NCBI GenBank assembly: GCA_011056835.1
Contig: DSDU01000001.1
Location: forward strand, 1 to 42,309
Reading direction: 5' to 3'
Length of the DNA stretch: 42,309 nt
From: Deltaproteobacteria bacterium
GTDB taxonomy: Bacteria; Desulfobacterota; Syntrophia; Syntrophales; UBA6807
Shown here: one piece after another, positions 24,880-34,265 of the stretch
Layout: each line of letters starts with the position of its first letter
Position numbering within the stretch: position 1 is the first letter of the stretch
Translations under genes and position numbers: made by a program
The notes under the pieces: generated by a model
The model's input: only the letters and a program-made list of their open reading frames with translations
Told to the model about the DNA's origin: nothing
Database searches by the model: none

Positions 24880-26154
24880 TTATTCACGGCGTCCGACTTT
24901 GATTGCACAGAATTCACCGCACATGGTACAGCCTTTCTCACCGGCGCTCTTGCTTTTTTCCAGATACGACCGAGCCTTCACCGGATCGATGGAGGTTTCT
25001 ATCTGTCCCTCCCAGTTAAACGCTTCGCGATGCCGGGCCATCATATGATCCTTATCGACCGCACCCGGCAAGCCTTTGCTGATATCGGCGATATGAGCCG
25101 CAATTCTGGCGGCAACCGTGCCATCTCTCACATCATCAAGTGTGGGAAGCCGTAAATGTTCCGCCGGCGTCACGTAACAGAGAAAATCCGCTCCGGCGGC
25201 TCCGGCAAGAGCACCCCCGATAGCCGACACAATATGATCATAACCCGGTGCAATATCCGTCGGCAGCGGACCGAGCACGTAAAACGGGGCGTTGTGACAG
25301 ATGCTCTTTTCCAAGGTCACTTGAGCCGTAATCTGAGGGAGCGGCACATGACCCGGTCCCTCAATCATAACCTGGACACCATACTCACGGGCCCGCTTCG
25401 TCAATTCACCGAGAAGTATGAGTTCCTGCAGCTGACCCCGGTCCGTTGCATCTGCGAGACATCCCGGACGGAGACCATCTCCCAGGCTCAATACCATGTC
25501 GTATGATCTGGCAATCGCAAGCAGCCTGTCAAACTGCTCATAAAGAGGGTTTTCGTTCCCGCAGTGGTGCATCCATCGGGCAAGAATGGAACCTCCCCGG
25601 CTGACGATACCGAGGATCCGGCCTTCATCTTCGACACACTTGACGCTCCTGCGGGTAACACCACAGTGAACAGTAATGAAATCGACGCCATCTTCGCCGT
25701 TTTCTTCAATGACATTGAACATATCATCGGCGGTCATGTCCATAATCGCCCGGTGACGGTTTAACAGAATCGTCACCGCCTGATAGATCGGAACGGTTCC
25801 TACCACAACGGGCGACGCTTCGATGATTTTCTTCCGTATCATTCTCACATCTCCACCGGTGGATAGATCCATGACGGTATCCGCTCCGGCGGCAACGGCA
25901 CAATCGATTTTCCGTATCTCCATCTCCAGGTCGTTTACATCCTTTGAGGTTCCGATATTGACATTTATCTTAGTTTTCACCCCTTTGCCGATGGCAATGG
26001 GCATGACATTCGTATGCTTTTTATTCCTGACGACCACAACGGTTCCGTCCGCAACTCCCCGGCGAATGTCTTCGGGAGCGATACCTTCCTGTTGTGCGCA
26101 CAACTGCATTTCTTCACTTATTTCGCCACGGAGGGCCATTTCTATCTGCGTCAC
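24880..26154 (-). CDS. thiC: Phosphomethylpyrimidine synthase ThiC
   Basis: ThiC is the radical-SAM enzyme that rearranges aminoimidazole ribotide to HMP phosphate for thiamine. The 424-residue protein is the short form lacking the extra N-terminal domain. It has GTVPIYQA, DFITVHCGV, GGSILARW, SLGDGLRPG, MIEGPGHVP and TDIAPGYDH blocks, and the C-terminal cluster motif CTMCGEFC that binds the 4Fe-4S centre. The start is GTG, with GAGGT eight bases upstream. The anaerobic benzimidazole synthase BzaF is a close paralogue; the thiamine transporter, ThiD and TPP riboswitch context favour ThiC. Confidence 0.95.
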   Translation of the reverse strand: MTQIEMALRGEISEEMQLCAQQEGIAPEDIRRGVADGTVVVVRNKKHTNVMPIAIGKGVKTKINVNIGTSKDVNDLEMEIRKIDCAVAAGADTVMDLSTGGDVRMIRKKIIEASPVVVGTVPIYQAVTILLNRHRAIMDMTADDMFNVIEENGEDGVDFITVHCGVTRRSVKCVEDEGRILGIVSRGGSILARWMHHCGNENPLYEQFDRLLAIARSYDMVLSLGDGLRPGCLADATDRGQLQELILLGELTKRAREYGVQVMIEGPGHVPLPQITAQVTLEKSICHNAPFYVLGPLPTDIAPGYDHIVSAIGGALAGAAGADFLCYVTPAEHLRLPTLDDVRDGTVAARIAAHIADISKGLPGAVDKDHMMARHREAFNWEGQIETSIDPVKARSYLEKSKSAGEKGCTMCGEFCAIKVGRRE

Positions 26155-26203
26155 TTGTTATACCTCACAATCATTTTGTGTTTGTCGAACATAACATCTG
26201 TTC

Positions 26204-27136
26204 TCATCTCTTCAGCATGGTGCTCACATCGACGGCCTTTTCGATAAGACCGTATTTGAAAGCAAAATCAGCAAAGGTCTGCCACCGTGTCTTTTCAAGT
26301 TCCTGGTTCGATGCAAAGAGGGGAAGCGTTATGCGGAACGCCTTTGTCTCCATTTCACGGGGCGCCTCGGGGACGGCTGCAAAATAATCCGCCAGCGCTT
26401 TCTCGGGATTCCGCTTCGTTTCTTCGATGGCACGGTGGACGGCACGGACAAAACCTCGGACGGCAGCGCCCTTCCGTGCCATGGTCTGCGCACCGGCAAT
26501 GAATACCAGTTCGTCATAATCGGGGATCCCCCATTCAGTCAGTTCGAAATAACGGGCCTTATACCCTTTTTCTTCCAGTTCCACCGTTTCATAATTCTTG
26601 TACGGGCCCATGACGGCATCAACCTTTTTCGCAACCAGTGACTGCACGATGGCAAATCCCACATTGACGGGTTTATATCCCACGATCCCATTGATCTTCG
26701 CAAATGCCTCGGTAAGGATGTCCATCATTCCGGGGACGGTGTACCCGATGACCCGTCCTTCAAGGTCCGCCGGTTTTTCGATACCGGATCGCTCCAGAAA
26801 CAGGAGAACGCTGAGCGGGTGCTCCACCAGCCTTCCCACGACGTGAATGGAAAGCCCCCGCGACAACGCCATCACCGACTGCGGCGCATACGAAACGGCA
26901 ATATCCACATTATTCGATGCGGCAAGTTTCAGACCGTCCGTCGTGTCAGACGGGCTGAGGATTGTTACTTCCAGTTTCTCCTCTGCAAAAAACCCGCACT
27001 GCCGGGCCACGTAAAGAGGAACATGATCAACGTTGGGGAACCAGTCGAGCATGACCGTCAGTTTTTCGGCGGCGTGAACAGGCGCCGCCATTGCAATGAT
27101 GAATGCCACGACTATGAGTTTCATGATTTTCTTCAT
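26204..27136 (-). CDS. thiY: ABC transporter substrate-binding protein for thiamine precursor (ThiY/NMT1-like)
   Basis: The 310-residue protein begins with a signal peptide (MKKIMKLIVVAFIIAMAAPVHA), then LTVMLDWFPNVDHVPLYVARQ, the classic NMT1/THI5-like start. The D-W-x-P-N-x-x-H segment lines the pyrimidine-binding pocket in ThiY proteins, which bind N-formyl-aminomethylpyrimidine or HMP in the periplasm. GYTVPGMMDIL and KKVDAVMGPYKNYE belong to the second lobe. It sits between the permease and thiC, with gaps of 33 and 49 bases, so it belongs to the same operon. Substrate assignment is by family and context. Confidence 0.88.
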   Translation of the reverse strand: MKKIMKLIVVAFIIAMAAPVHAAEKLTVMLDWFPNVDHVPLYVARQCGFFAEEKLEVTILSPSDTTDGLKLAASNNVDIAVSYAPQSVMALSRGLSIHVVGRLVEHPLSVLLFLERSGIEKPADLEGRVIGYTVPGMMDILTEAFAKINGIVGYKPVNVGFAIVQSLVAKKVDAVMGPYKNYETVELEEKGYKARYFELTEWGIPDYDELVFIAGAQTMARKGAAVRGFVRAVHRAIEETKRNPEKALADYFAAVPEAPREMETKAFRITLPLFASNQELEKTRWQTFADFAFKYGLIEKAVDVSTMLKR

Positions 27137-27169
27137 CCGTATTCTCCTTGCTTCCGTATAAAATCGTTC

Positions 27170-27907
27170 TTAATTCCATTTTATGACCTTTTTTTCAATG
27201 ATGCCGACACATATCCACATGGTCATTCCCATGACGGACAACCACAGGATGGCGGCAAAAACCATATCGACGCGCAGCCTCGCATTTGCCTGAATCATGA
27301 GATACCCGAGTCCCTGCTGCGCTCCCACCCATTCGCCGATCACGGCGCCGATGGTCGCAACGGTAACTCCCACTTTCAGGCCGGCAAAGAAATAAGGGAG
27401 CGCCCACGGCCAGTAAAGGAACCGCAGGGTATCCCAGAATCCCGCCCCCATCAGTCGAAAGAGCATGACATACTCGGAATCGCAATTCTTATATCCTTCG
27501 AGAAGGCTGACGGTGATGGGGAAAAAAATGATAATTGCAGCCATGAACACCTTGCCGGCAATCCCGTATCCGAACCAGACGATGAAAAGCGGCGCCAGCG
27601 CGAAGACCGGTATAGCCTGGGAAACGACCAGAAACGGAGAAATCGCCCGCTCAATCGAAGGATTGGCATACATCATGGTTGCCAGCGGCACCGCAACAAG
27701 CAGTGACAGGGAAATACCCATTATGATCTCCAGGGCCGTCACAGCGGCGTGAGGCAGCAGGATCGGAGCCTGAAAAACTGCGACAGCGAGGATGCGGGTC
27801 GGCGCCGGAAGTATGAAATCGGGAACCGAAAGAATCCGACATGCCAGTTCCCACGTGGTGAAAATAAGAATTACTCCCGCAAGGGCGATAATGCCTGATT
27901 TTCTCAT
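27170..27907 (-). CDS. thiX: ABC transporter permease for thiamine precursor
   Basis: A 245-residue inner-membrane protein with about six hydrophobic helices. The coupling motif EGYKNCDSEYVMLFRLMGAGFWDTLRFLYWP contains the E-A-A-like loop with conserved glycine that contacts the ATPase. It resembles the TauC/SsuC/ThiX permease group. The ATG begins two bases after the ATPase stop codon, and its ribosome site GGAGGGG overlaps the end of that gene, so the two are probably translationally coupled. Confidence 0.9.
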   Translation of the reverse strand: MRKSGIIALAGVILIFTTWELACRILSVPDFILPAPTRILAVAVFQAPILLPHAAVTALEIIMGISLSLLVAVPLATMMYANPSIERAISPFLVVSQAIPVFALAPLFIVWFGYGIAGKVFMAAIIIFFPITVSLLEGYKNCDSEYVMLFRLMGAGFWDTLRFLYWPWALPYFFAGLKVGVTVATIGAVIGEWVGAQQGLGYLMIQANARLRVDMVFAAILWLSVMGMTMWICVGIIEKKVIKWN

Positions 27908-27909
27908 CC

Positions 27910-28695
27910 CTAGGCCCCTCCGATCGGGCTGACGAGGCCCGCTGGAATCGATACGGAAGATCCGTTATGAGCGTCACGCTGCAGCACATCGAGAACATAC
28001 TCCTTGATTCTCAAGAGTTCATGGTGATCGCTCCGCCTCGGTTTCGGCACATCGAGAACAAAACGCTCTCGTACCACCATGGGGAACGGCGTCAGAACGA
28101 GCACTTCATCAGCCAACAGCAGCGCTTCTTCGACATCGTGAGTAATCATGACGATGGTTTTACCGAACTCACTCTGAAGAAGGAGGAGATGCTGTTGGAG
28201 GCTTCGTCGTGTAATCGCGTCGAGGGCTGAAAGAGGTTCGTCGAGGAGCACCAGTTCATGTTCGAACATGAGTGTGCGGACCAGGGCACATCGCTGTCGC
28301 ATGCCGCCGGAGACTTTCCCGGGCGGATACCGTTCGAAGCCGAGGAGACCGAGCCGTTTGAAAAGAAACAGCGCCTTCTCCCGGTCATGTCGATTCTTCC
28401 CGGATATCCTCACCGGCAGGAGAGCGTTGTCGAGCAACGAAAGCCACGGCAGGAGCAGATCTTTTTGTTGCATGTATGCCACGTGCCGTCCCAGATGCGG
28501 GTAAGTCGTCCCGCACCACGAGATCGTTCCTTCATCCTTGAGAACGATGCCGCTGAGAACATCAAAAAATGTGCTCTTTCCACAGCCCGATGGACCGACG
28601 AGAGCGGTAAACCCGCCCCTCGGAACGGTCAGTCCGAAATTGTCAAAAACCATCAGATCATCAAAACTTTTTTTCAAGTGTGAAACAGCCAGCAC
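27910..28695 (-). CDS. thiZ: ABC transporter ATPase for thiamine precursor
   Basis: The 261-residue nucleotide-binding subunit has Walker A GPSGCGKST (about 33-41), a Q-loop MQQKDLL, the signature VSGGMRQR, Walker B LVLLDEPLSALD and the switch histidine in ITHDVEEA. This is the standard set for the nitrate/taurine/ThiZ subfamily. It starts with GTG; GAGG lies about nine bases upstream. It follows thiD-thiN after 18 bases and overlaps the regulatory logic of the operon as a middle gene. Confidence 0.92.
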   Translation of the reverse strand: MLAVSHLKKSFDDLMVFDNFGLTVPRGGFTALVGPSGCGKSTFFDVLSGIVLKDEGTISWCGTTYPHLGRHVAYMQQKDLLLPWLSLLDNALLPVRISGKNRHDREKALFLFKRLGLLGFERYPPGKVSGGMRQRCALVRTLMFEHELVLLDEPLSALDAITRRSLQQHLLLLQSEFGKTIVMITHDVEEALLLADEVLVLTPFPMVVRERFVLDVPKPRRSDHHELLRIKEYVLDVLQRDAHNGSSVSIPAGLVSPIGGA

Positions 28696-28713
28696 AGCAG
28701 TATTCCTCTATCG

Positions 28714-30093
28714 TCAACGGCGGTTTTCTCCCGCGTTACGTTTTTGTAAATCCGCGAGCCGCTCCGAAACGGCACAGGCCTTATCTGCCACTTCATCGGG
28801 TGTTTTCCCCAGAATTCTGACGACAGGTTCCTTCCCGATGTCGCCGCGGTCAAAAATCATATCGGGAACGGTATCGCGTCGGGAAAGGACATGACCGGTA
28901 CCCCATTCCAGAGATGATCCTTCCCGTCTCTTGATGTCATCCGGTTCGTCGGAACGACTGAATGAATCGACATCATAACCGAGATCCCGGCAGATGCCGA
29001 CGATATCCTCAGAAAACCTGATATCCATGGCTGACCGATAGTCACGATCGTACCGCATCACCGTCAGAACGATTCTTGCGACATGACTCGACGCTCCGAA
29101 ATCGGGATCATGGAGAATCCGCCCTTTATCACCGACACGTATGATCCGTCCCGGAACCGCCGCCACGTCGTTGATATCGCGGGCACCGGGAAGGGCGTAG
29201 ACGAAATTGGACTGAATTTCAGGAATGATATTTCCGCACTGACCGTCGGTTATCCGACCGACGGCGCGTTTGAGGTCGGAAATACAGCGATAACGCTCGG
29301 AATCTCGAAAAACGTATGCCATATGGTTGGTCGGACCATGACCGCCGCCGATCCTGAGAGAAAATCGAATCGCCGTCGTTATATAGTCTTTCGCCCGGGT
29401 AACCGCATCCAGTACCGTCATCCCCTGAGCAAGGCCCGTCGCAATCGCCGCCGAAGTGGTACACCCCGTCCCATGGGTATCGGCCGTTTCGATTCGTTCC
29501 GATGTAAAGTCAAAGAATTCCCTGCCGTCATAGAGGATGTCCAGGGCTTCCCCGGTCATGTGTCCCCCTTTAACAAAGACGTATCGAGCTCCTTTGCTGT
29601 GGATGATTTCAGCCGCTTTTTTCATATCCCCGACAGTCGCTATACTCATACCCGCCAATTCCTCCGCCTCGGGAACATTCGGCGTGATGACACATGCAAG
29701 TGGAACGAGTTCTTGAATGAGTGTTTGCTTTGCTTCTTCCCTGATCAGCCGGGCGCCACCCTTGGCAACCATGACGGGATCAACGACCAGTTTTTCGATT
29801 TCATAGTGCCTGATTTTCGCCGCCACCCGCCTCATAATTTCGGAACTGGCAAGCATCCCTGTTTTGGCTGCGTCAACACCGATATCTGAAGCGACTGAAT
29901 CAAACTGCTTATCCACAAAATCCACAGGGATTTCATGTATTCCCTGGACACCGATTGTATTCTGGGCCGTCAGGGCGGTAATAACGCTCATTCCGAAACC
30001 GCCCAGTGCGGTGATCGTCTTCAGGTCCGCCTGGATTCCCGCTCCGCCGCCGGAATCCGAACCGGCTATCGTCAGTACTCTTGTAACCGTCAT
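28714..30093 (-). CDS. thiD: Bifunctional HMP-P kinase / thiamine-phosphate synthase (ThiD-ThiN fusion)
   Basis: The 459-residue protein has two domains. Residues 1 to about 265 are ThiD, the ribokinase-fold enzyme that phosphorylates HMP and [46 protein letters not shown], and the anion-hole motif [14 protein letters not shown]. Residues about 280-455 resemble ThiN, the archaeal-type thiamine-phosphate synthase that replaces Thi[29 protein letters not shown] and [15 protein letters not shown]. Such fusions are typical of archaea and some anaerobic bacteria. It begins 3 bases after the pyrophosphokinase stop codon. No thiE is in the window. Confidence 0.92.
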   Translation of the reverse strand: MTVTRVLTIAGSDSGGGAGIQADLKTITALGGFGMSVITALTAQNTIGVQGIHEIPVDFVDKQFDSVASDIGVDAAKTGMLASSEIMRRVAAKIRHYEIEKLVVDPVMVAKGGARLIREEAKQTLIQELVPLACVITPNVPEAEELAGMSIATVGDMKKAAEIIHSKGARYVFVKGGHMTGEALDILYDGREFFDFTSERIETADTHGTGCTTSAAIATGLAQGMTVLDAVTRAKDYITTAIRFSLRIGGGHGPTNHMAYVFRDSERYRCISDLKRAVGRITDGQCGNIIPEIQSNFVYALPGARDINDVAAVPGRIIRVGDKGRILHDPDFGASSHVARIVLTVMRYDRDYRSAMDIRFSEDIVGICRDLGYDVDSFSRSDEPDDIKRREGSSLEWGTGHVLSRRDTVPDMIFDRGDIGKEPVVRILGKTPDEVADKACAVSERLADLQKRNAGENRR

Positions 30094-30096
30094 GCC

Positions 30097-30750
30097 TCAT
30101 GTTTCCTTTCTGTAATACCTGATAACCAGCAGGTATCCCGCTGCAACTGAAATAGTCCCCCGGTCTCCCGTCAAGGTGTTGCTGATGCCATAGGGCTTGC
30201 CTGTCTCCATAACGGCATTGCACAGGGGATATTCAAACCCGTTGATCGTTATGCCTGTCACCCGTGATGATACCGGCAGCAGCGAAACGGTCTGTCCGCT
30301 TTCTCCTTCAACAGTCACCTGCCCCGTAACGATGAAGATCTCACAGGCCTCGTCGATGATTTTTGCGGATACTCCACGTTTCGTTGCCGTCACCAGAAGT
30401 GTTATATTTGCAAGTGCATGATCGATCCTGCCTCCAAGGGCACCGAATATCCAAATTTCTTCGGGAGAGAGGCCCAGCGCATAAAGAAGGGCAAGTTCCG
30501 TATCGGTTTCATCTTTCTCACTCGGATAGGTGAGGATGGTACTTCCCTTCGCGCCGAACTCTTCAAGATCTTGTTCATCAATGGAATCCATATCGCCGAT
30601 AATGACCGAGGGAATAATTCCGAGTGAACGGAGGTGCCTGGTCGCACCGTCGGCGCATATAACGACGGGAGTATCCATATCCTCCAGTTTTCCCCGGATA
30701 AATTCAGGATCCTTTATCGTTCCCCCGGAAAATATGACAACCCTTTTCAT
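30097..30750 (-). CDS. Thiamine pyrophosphokinase
   Basis: The 217-residue protein has the TPK blocks: [35 protein letters not shown], then [11 protein letters not shown] and [14 protein letters not shown], which hold the Mg and pyrophosphate-binding acids. The C-terminal [11 protein letters not shown] belongs to the thiamine-binding beta domain. It converts thiamine to TPP using ATP. (In Firmicutes this gene is called thiN; that name is avoided here because of the ThiN domain next door.) I prefer the ATG at 30750, preceded by GGAGG, over an in-frame GTG at 30783 with no ribosome site. First gene after the TPP riboswitch. Confidence 0.9.
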   Translation of the reverse strand: MKRVVIFSGGTIKDPEFIRGKLEDMDTPVVICADGATRHLRSLGIIPSVIIGDMDSIDEQDLEEFGAKGSTILTYPSEKDETDTELALLYALGLSPEEIWIFGALGGRIDHALANITLLVTATKRGVSAKIIDEACEIFIVTGQVTVEGESGQTVSLLPVSSRVTGITINGFEYPLCNAVMETGKPYGISNTLTGDRGTISVAAGYLLVIRYYRKET

Positions 30751-30802
30751 AAGCCTCCGAATATCATAAGCGTTGAACCTCACCAGATCAGTGACTGATT
30801 AT

Positions 30803-30837
30803 AAACAAAAAGAGGCATACCCCTGTTGGGATATGCC
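30803..30837 (-). terminator. Riboswitch-controlled terminator of the thi operon
   Basis: On the minus strand GGCATATCCC (30828-30837), a 4-base loop and GGGGTATGCC (30814-30823) form a 10-bp stem with one G-U pair, followed by TCTTTTTG. It starts about 25 bases past the TPP aptamer and 63 bases before the first start codon, so it is the natural expression platform. Confidence 0.85.
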
Positions 30838-30860
30838 CTTTATGTAATACAGTGTTTTTC

Positions 30861-30936
30861 CCACTCCCTACGCTGGCATTACCCAGATCAGGTTCTGAGG
30901 GTATGATCTCAGCCGCGATCGGCACCCCTGGACTGC
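30861..30936 (-). promoter_or_regulatory. TPP riboswitch (THI element)
   Basis: On the minus strand the conserved THI-box segments appear in order: AGGGGTGC, GGCTGAGATC, ACCCTCAGAACCTGATC, TGGGTAATGCCAGCGTAGGGA. CTGAGA and ACCTGATC form the pyrimidine- and pyrophosphate-sensing loops. The terminator that follows indicates control by premature termination when TPP is plentiful. The element governs the run from the pyrophosphokinase gene to at least thiC, and by spacing probably also the Nramp-like and P-loop genes. Confidence 0.97.
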
Positions 30937-31060
30937 TATGAATCTGTTCTTTTCATGTACTCCAATACAGATGGATAATCAAGGGGAAATTTGGACAGGG
31001 CTCGACATTTACAGGCTGTTGGAATAGTTCCACTATGAGGCTGTTCAAAACGGATCGGGA

Positions 31061-31831
31061 TCACGGCGGTGAGATGCCGAACACACTGAGAGTATTGCGA
31101 TACGTAATACTTTCCACTTCTTCCGGAGGAACCCTTTTGATCTCGGCAATGCGATGAGCCGTGTAAACAACATATGCCGGTTCGTTTCTTTCTCTCCGCT
31201 TCGGAGCAGGGGTAAGAAACGGGCAATCCGTTTCAACGAGAAGCCGGTTCAATGGTACTTTCCTGACAACCTCTTGAAGCTGCACATTGTTTTTAAACGT
31301 AATTGTGCCGGGAATGGAAAGATAAAACCCCATATCAAGACATTTCCTTGCCATTGTGTAATCGCCGGAAAAGCAATGAATGACGCCTTGCTTATTACCG
31401 TCCCACTGTTCCAGCATTTCAACCGTCTCGGCATGAGCTTCCCGATCATGAATGACGACGGGAAGATTTAATTCCCGGGCCAGATCAAGTTGCTCTCCGA
31501 ATCGAGCGATCTGGATATCCCGGGGTGACAAATTCCGAAAAAAGTCCAGACCTATTTCACCGTAGGCCACAACTTTTTTGTTTCGCGCCATTTCCCTGAG
31601 ATTATCATAGGTGGTGCTGTCTATTTCCTTCGCGTGGTGAGGGTGAATGCCGACAGCGCCAAATACCGAATCGTATTTGCCCGCAACAGAGATAACCCGT
31701 TTACAGTCACCTTCATTAATTCCGACCGCAATGATGATATCGACGCCCACATCCTTAGCCCGAGCAATGACGTCATCCCGGTCACGGTCAAAGGCTTTCA
31801 ACTCGATATGGGAATGCGAATCAATGAGCAT
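31061..31831 (-). CDS. tatD: TatD-family metal-dependent hydrolase (DNase)
   Basis: The 256-residue protein shows all TatD metal ligands: DSHSHIE (His-x-His, residues 4-9), the glutamate in YGEIGLDF, HDREAH, HCFSGD and the late ETDCPFLTP. TatD enzymes are cytoplasmic magnesium-dependent 3'-5' nucleases. The length is typical. The ATG at 31831 is used because MLIDSHSHIE is the family start and GGAGAAAGG precedes it; the long upstream extension to 32002 is not needed. Its first codons overlap the end of the small upstream ORF by 11 bases, implying translational coupling. Confidence 0.93.
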   Translation of the reverse strand: MLIDSHSHIELKAFDRDRDDVIARAKDVGVDIIIAVGINEGDCKRVISVAGKYDSVFGAVGIHPHHAKEIDSTTYDNLREMARNKKVVAYGEIGLDFFRNLSPRDIQIARFGEQLDLARELNLPVVIHDREAHAETVEMLEQWDGNKQGVIHCFSGDYTMARKCLDMGFYLSIPGTITFKNNVQLQEVVRKVPLNRLLVETDCPFLTPAPKRRERNEPAYVVYTAHRIAEIKRVPPEEVESITYRNTLSVFGISPP

Positions 31832-32075
31832 TGCCTTTCTCCGCCGGTTTTCCCTTCTTCCGTTCCAACGAAACGGTAACTTCTTCTGCATTCCAGGAAA
31901 GATCGGGCAACTCCTGGAGGTACCCCTGCAGTTCTTCGGCAGTCGCTTCGCCCTGCCTGATTTTGCGCTCAATAACTCTTCTGTCTCGTTTAGTATCTTC
32001 AATTCTATCTCTTTCCACCGAGAACCATCCTCCTCTTTCGGAAATTTCAGGCGTTTGATACTCCAAAATCATCAT
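31821..32075 (-). CDS. Small conserved-looking protein overlapping tatD
   Basis: An 84-residue highly charged protein (VERDRIEDTKRDRRVIERKI, then EATAEELQGYLQELPDLSWNAEEV) predicted to be mostly helical. I recognise no domain. The 11-base overlap with tatD, the charged helix pattern and the absence of another good frame here support a real gene. There are two consecutive ATG codons and no strong ribosome site. It might be a partner or regulator of the TatD protein, but nothing shows this directly. Confidence 0.6.
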   Translation of the reverse strand: MMILEYQTPEISERGGWFSVERDRIEDTKRDRRVIERKIRQGEATAEELQGYLQELPDLSWNAEEVTVSLERKKGKPAEKGNAH

Positions 32076-32252
32076 AGAGTCAATAATCAGAACGAATAAA
32101 AGTTTCCCGGCCGCGCATTCCCGAAATGCCGGGCAGACATCCGATTACCGAAATGCAAGGATAGCATTTATTCAACGCTTCCTTTGTCGATGGGGAAATG
32201 ACCTGAAGGACGTTTTCAACACGACGAAATGTAAAAAAACAGCACCATTTTG

Positions 32253-33098
32253 TCACTGCCTCAGTCTCGGATCGAGAGAATCACGGATCCCCTCGCCAAG
32301 GAGGTTGAATCCCAGCACTGTTATGAGAATTGCAAGGCCCGGGAAGAGGGACAGCCACCAGGCAATATCGATATTGTCCTTACCGGCCGTCAGAATATTG
32401 CCCCAACTCGGCGTGGGAGGCTGCACGCCGATACCGAGAAAACTGAGGGCCGACTCGGTAAGAATCGCGCCGGCGACACCGAGTGTGGCAGCCACAAGTA
32501 TCGATGCCATGGCATTCGGAAGGATGTGGACAAAAATAATTCTGAAATCGTTTGCCCCGATGCATCGAGCCGCCTGCACGAATTCGCGTTCCCGAAGGGA
32601 CACAAAATCAGCTCGGACAAGTCTCGTTATGCCCATCCATCCGGTTACACCGATAACAATCATTATATTCCATATGGATGGTTCAAGAAAGGCGATCACC
32701 GCCAGGATGAGAAAAAAAGACGGGAAACAGAGCATGACATCAACGAAACGCATAACAACGGCATCGATCCACCGTCCGTAATAACCGGCCATAGCTCCGA
32801 GAATCGCGCCGATTACGACTGCAATGCCCACGGCCACGAAGCCGACCTTCAAAGAAATACGGGAACCCCAGATCATGCGGCTTAATACATCCCGTCCGAG
32901 CTGATCCGTTCCGAGAGGATGTGCTGCCGATGGTGGCACAAGCACCATCTGAAGATTGATATCACCGGGATCATACGGGCTGATCCATGGTGCAAGCATC
33001 GAAACGACAAAGAGGGACACAACGACGACACTCCCTGCCACAGCCAGTTTGTTCCGGGAAAACCGGTACCAGAAATCACTGTGTGTAAATCGTTTCAT
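32253..33098 (-). CDS. Dpp/Opp-type ABC transporter permease (DppC-like)
   Basis: A 281-residue inner-membrane permease with six predicted helices. The N-terminal segment NKLAVAGSVVVVSLFVVSMLAPWISPYDP and HPLGTDQLGRDVLSRMIWGSR are hallmarks of the DppC/OppC half, and the coupling loop reads EREFVQAARCIGANDFRIIFVHILPN. It ends GEGIRDSLDPRLRQ, as is usual. The ATG at 33098 (MKRFTHSDFW) and an in-frame GTG at 33116 are both possible; neither has a strong ribosome site. The partner permease lies 148 bases upstream. No ATPase or binding-protein gene follows, so the substrate is open (peptide, nickel or sugar). Confidence 0.9.
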   Translation of the reverse strand: MKRFTHSDFWYRFSRNKLAVAGSVVVVSLFVVSMLAPWISPYDPGDINLQMVLVPPSAAHPLGTDQLGRDVLSRMIWGSRISLKVGFVAVGIAVVIGAILGAMAGYYGRWIDAVVMRFVDVMLCFPSFFLILAVIAFLEPSIWNIMIVIGVTGWMGITRLVRADFVSLREREFVQAARCIGANDFRIIFVHILPNAMASILVAATLGVAGAILTESALSFLGIGVQPPTPSWGNILTAGKDNIDIAWWLSLFPGLAILITVLGFNLLGEGIRDSLDPRLRQ

Positions 33099-33246
33099 TG
33101 TTCTCGCAACCACCACGGATAAAATATATCAAACGCCATTATCGCAATCCCGAACTTTTTACGTCTACATCATCGAACTTACTGATTCCAATCGTTATTT
33201 CATTGCATTCCGTCAATGGCACAATAGCTTACATTCTATGAACCGA

Positions 33247-34221
33247 TCACGAAACCCGTATCCTCGGATCGGCAAGGGCATACGATACATCGGCGATAAG
33301 ATTGCCGATCAGCGTCAATACGGCGCCGATAACTAAAATTCCCATAATCACCGGATAGTCCCGCGACATGGTGGACATGTAAAACAGCTGTCCCATGCCG
33401 GGAATGGCAAATATCGTTTCAAAAATGACACTCCCTCCGATGAGCCCCGGAACAGAGAGCCCCAGAATTGTTATAACGGGAAGGAGGGCATTTCTCAGTG
33501 CGTGTTTGAAGATAACCGCTCGTTCACTCAATCCCTTGGCCCGGGCTGTCGTAATATAATCCTGCCGGATCACCTCCAGCATATTGGCCCGCATATATCG
33601 GGAGAAACCTGCGAGGCCCCCGAAGGCAGAGAGAAGCACGGGTAGAATCAAGTGCTTCCCCAGATCGATCATCGCGGCAATCGGGGTGAGATACTCGTAA
33701 TTGAGGGATCGAATCCCCGAAATGGGAAGCCATCCAAGATAAATCCCGAAAAGGATCATCAACAGCAGCGCCAGCCAGAACGTCGGCATAGCAAATCCGA
33801 TAAAAACAAAGACACCGGTAATTTTATCAAACCATGAATCCTGGTGGACTGCTGATAGGACACCGATCGGTAGCGCTACCACGATGATGAGAACCAATGA
33901 AAGAACATTAATTATAATTGTAATGGGCAGCCGTTCCATGATCTTATCGATAACCGGCCGACGATCAGGAGAGAACGACGTCCCAAGATCCATAACGGAC
34001 AGTTTCTTGACCCAGATAAAATATTGCTGATAAAGCGGTTTATCGAGATCATACAAAGCCTGCATGCGAGCCTTCATCTCTGCCGACACACGGGGATTGA
34101 GGTCGGTCTGAAGATCGGTGGGAGAACCCGGCGCAAGATGAATGACGACAAACGAGATAATTGTAATCCCGATCAGCAGGGGTACCATAAAAAGAATTCT
34201 TTTGACGATATACGCAATCAC
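33247..34221 (-). CDS. Dpp/Opp-type ABC transporter permease (DppB-like)
   Basis: The 324-residue partner permease. It begins [30 protein letters not shown], the standard DppB N-terminus, has a periplasmic region ([20 protein letters not shown]), and the coupling loop [36 protein letters not shown]. It ends [12 protein letters not shown]. The start is GTG, with GAGGGAAC about seven bases upstream. It follows the TIM-barrel isomerase by 44 bases, and a hairpin lies between them. Confidence 0.92.
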   Translation of the reverse strand: MIAYIVKRILFMVPLLIGITIISFVVIHLAPGSPTDLQTDLNPRVSAEMKARMQALYDLDKPLYQQYFIWVKKLSVMDLGTSFSPDRRPVIDKIMERLPITIIINVLSLVLIIVVALPIGVLSAVHQDSWFDKITGVFVFIGFAMPTFWLALLLMILFGIYLGWLPISGIRSLNYEYLTPIAAMIDLGKHLILPVLLSAFGGLAGFSRYMRANMLEVIRQDYITTARAKGLSERAVIFKHALRNALLPVITILGLSVPGLIGGSVIFETIFAIPGMGQLFYMSTMSRDYPVIMGILVIGAVLTLIGNLIADVSYALADPRIRVS

Positions 34222-34237
34222 CGATTGTTCCCTCTGT

Positions 34238-34262
34238 CACCATGGATATACGGTCCATGGTG
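34238..34262. repeat. Intercistronic hairpin before the DppB-like gene
   Basis: CACCATGGA and TCCATGGTG form a 9-bp perfect stem with a 7-base loop. It begins four bases past the isomerase stop codon and ends just before the permease ribosome site. There is no T-run. It may stabilise or separate parts of the transcript. Confidence 0.55.
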
Positions 34263-34265
34263 GGG

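Noticed and set aside
24880-26154. ThiC paralogue BzaF (benzimidazole synthase) instead of ThiC
   Set aside because: The gene lies in a TPP-riboswitch operon with ThiD, the transporter and a thiamine kinase; no cobamide gene is nearby.
26819-27706. Plus-strand ORF of 295 codons opposite the thiamine transporter genes
   Set aside because: It is antisense to a conserved permease and binding protein, and low-complexity His/Arg content marks it as a shadow.
33220-33245. TGGCAC-containing sequence as a sigma-54 promoter
   Set aside because: The -12 GC is missing, and it faces the wrong way for the genes on both sides.
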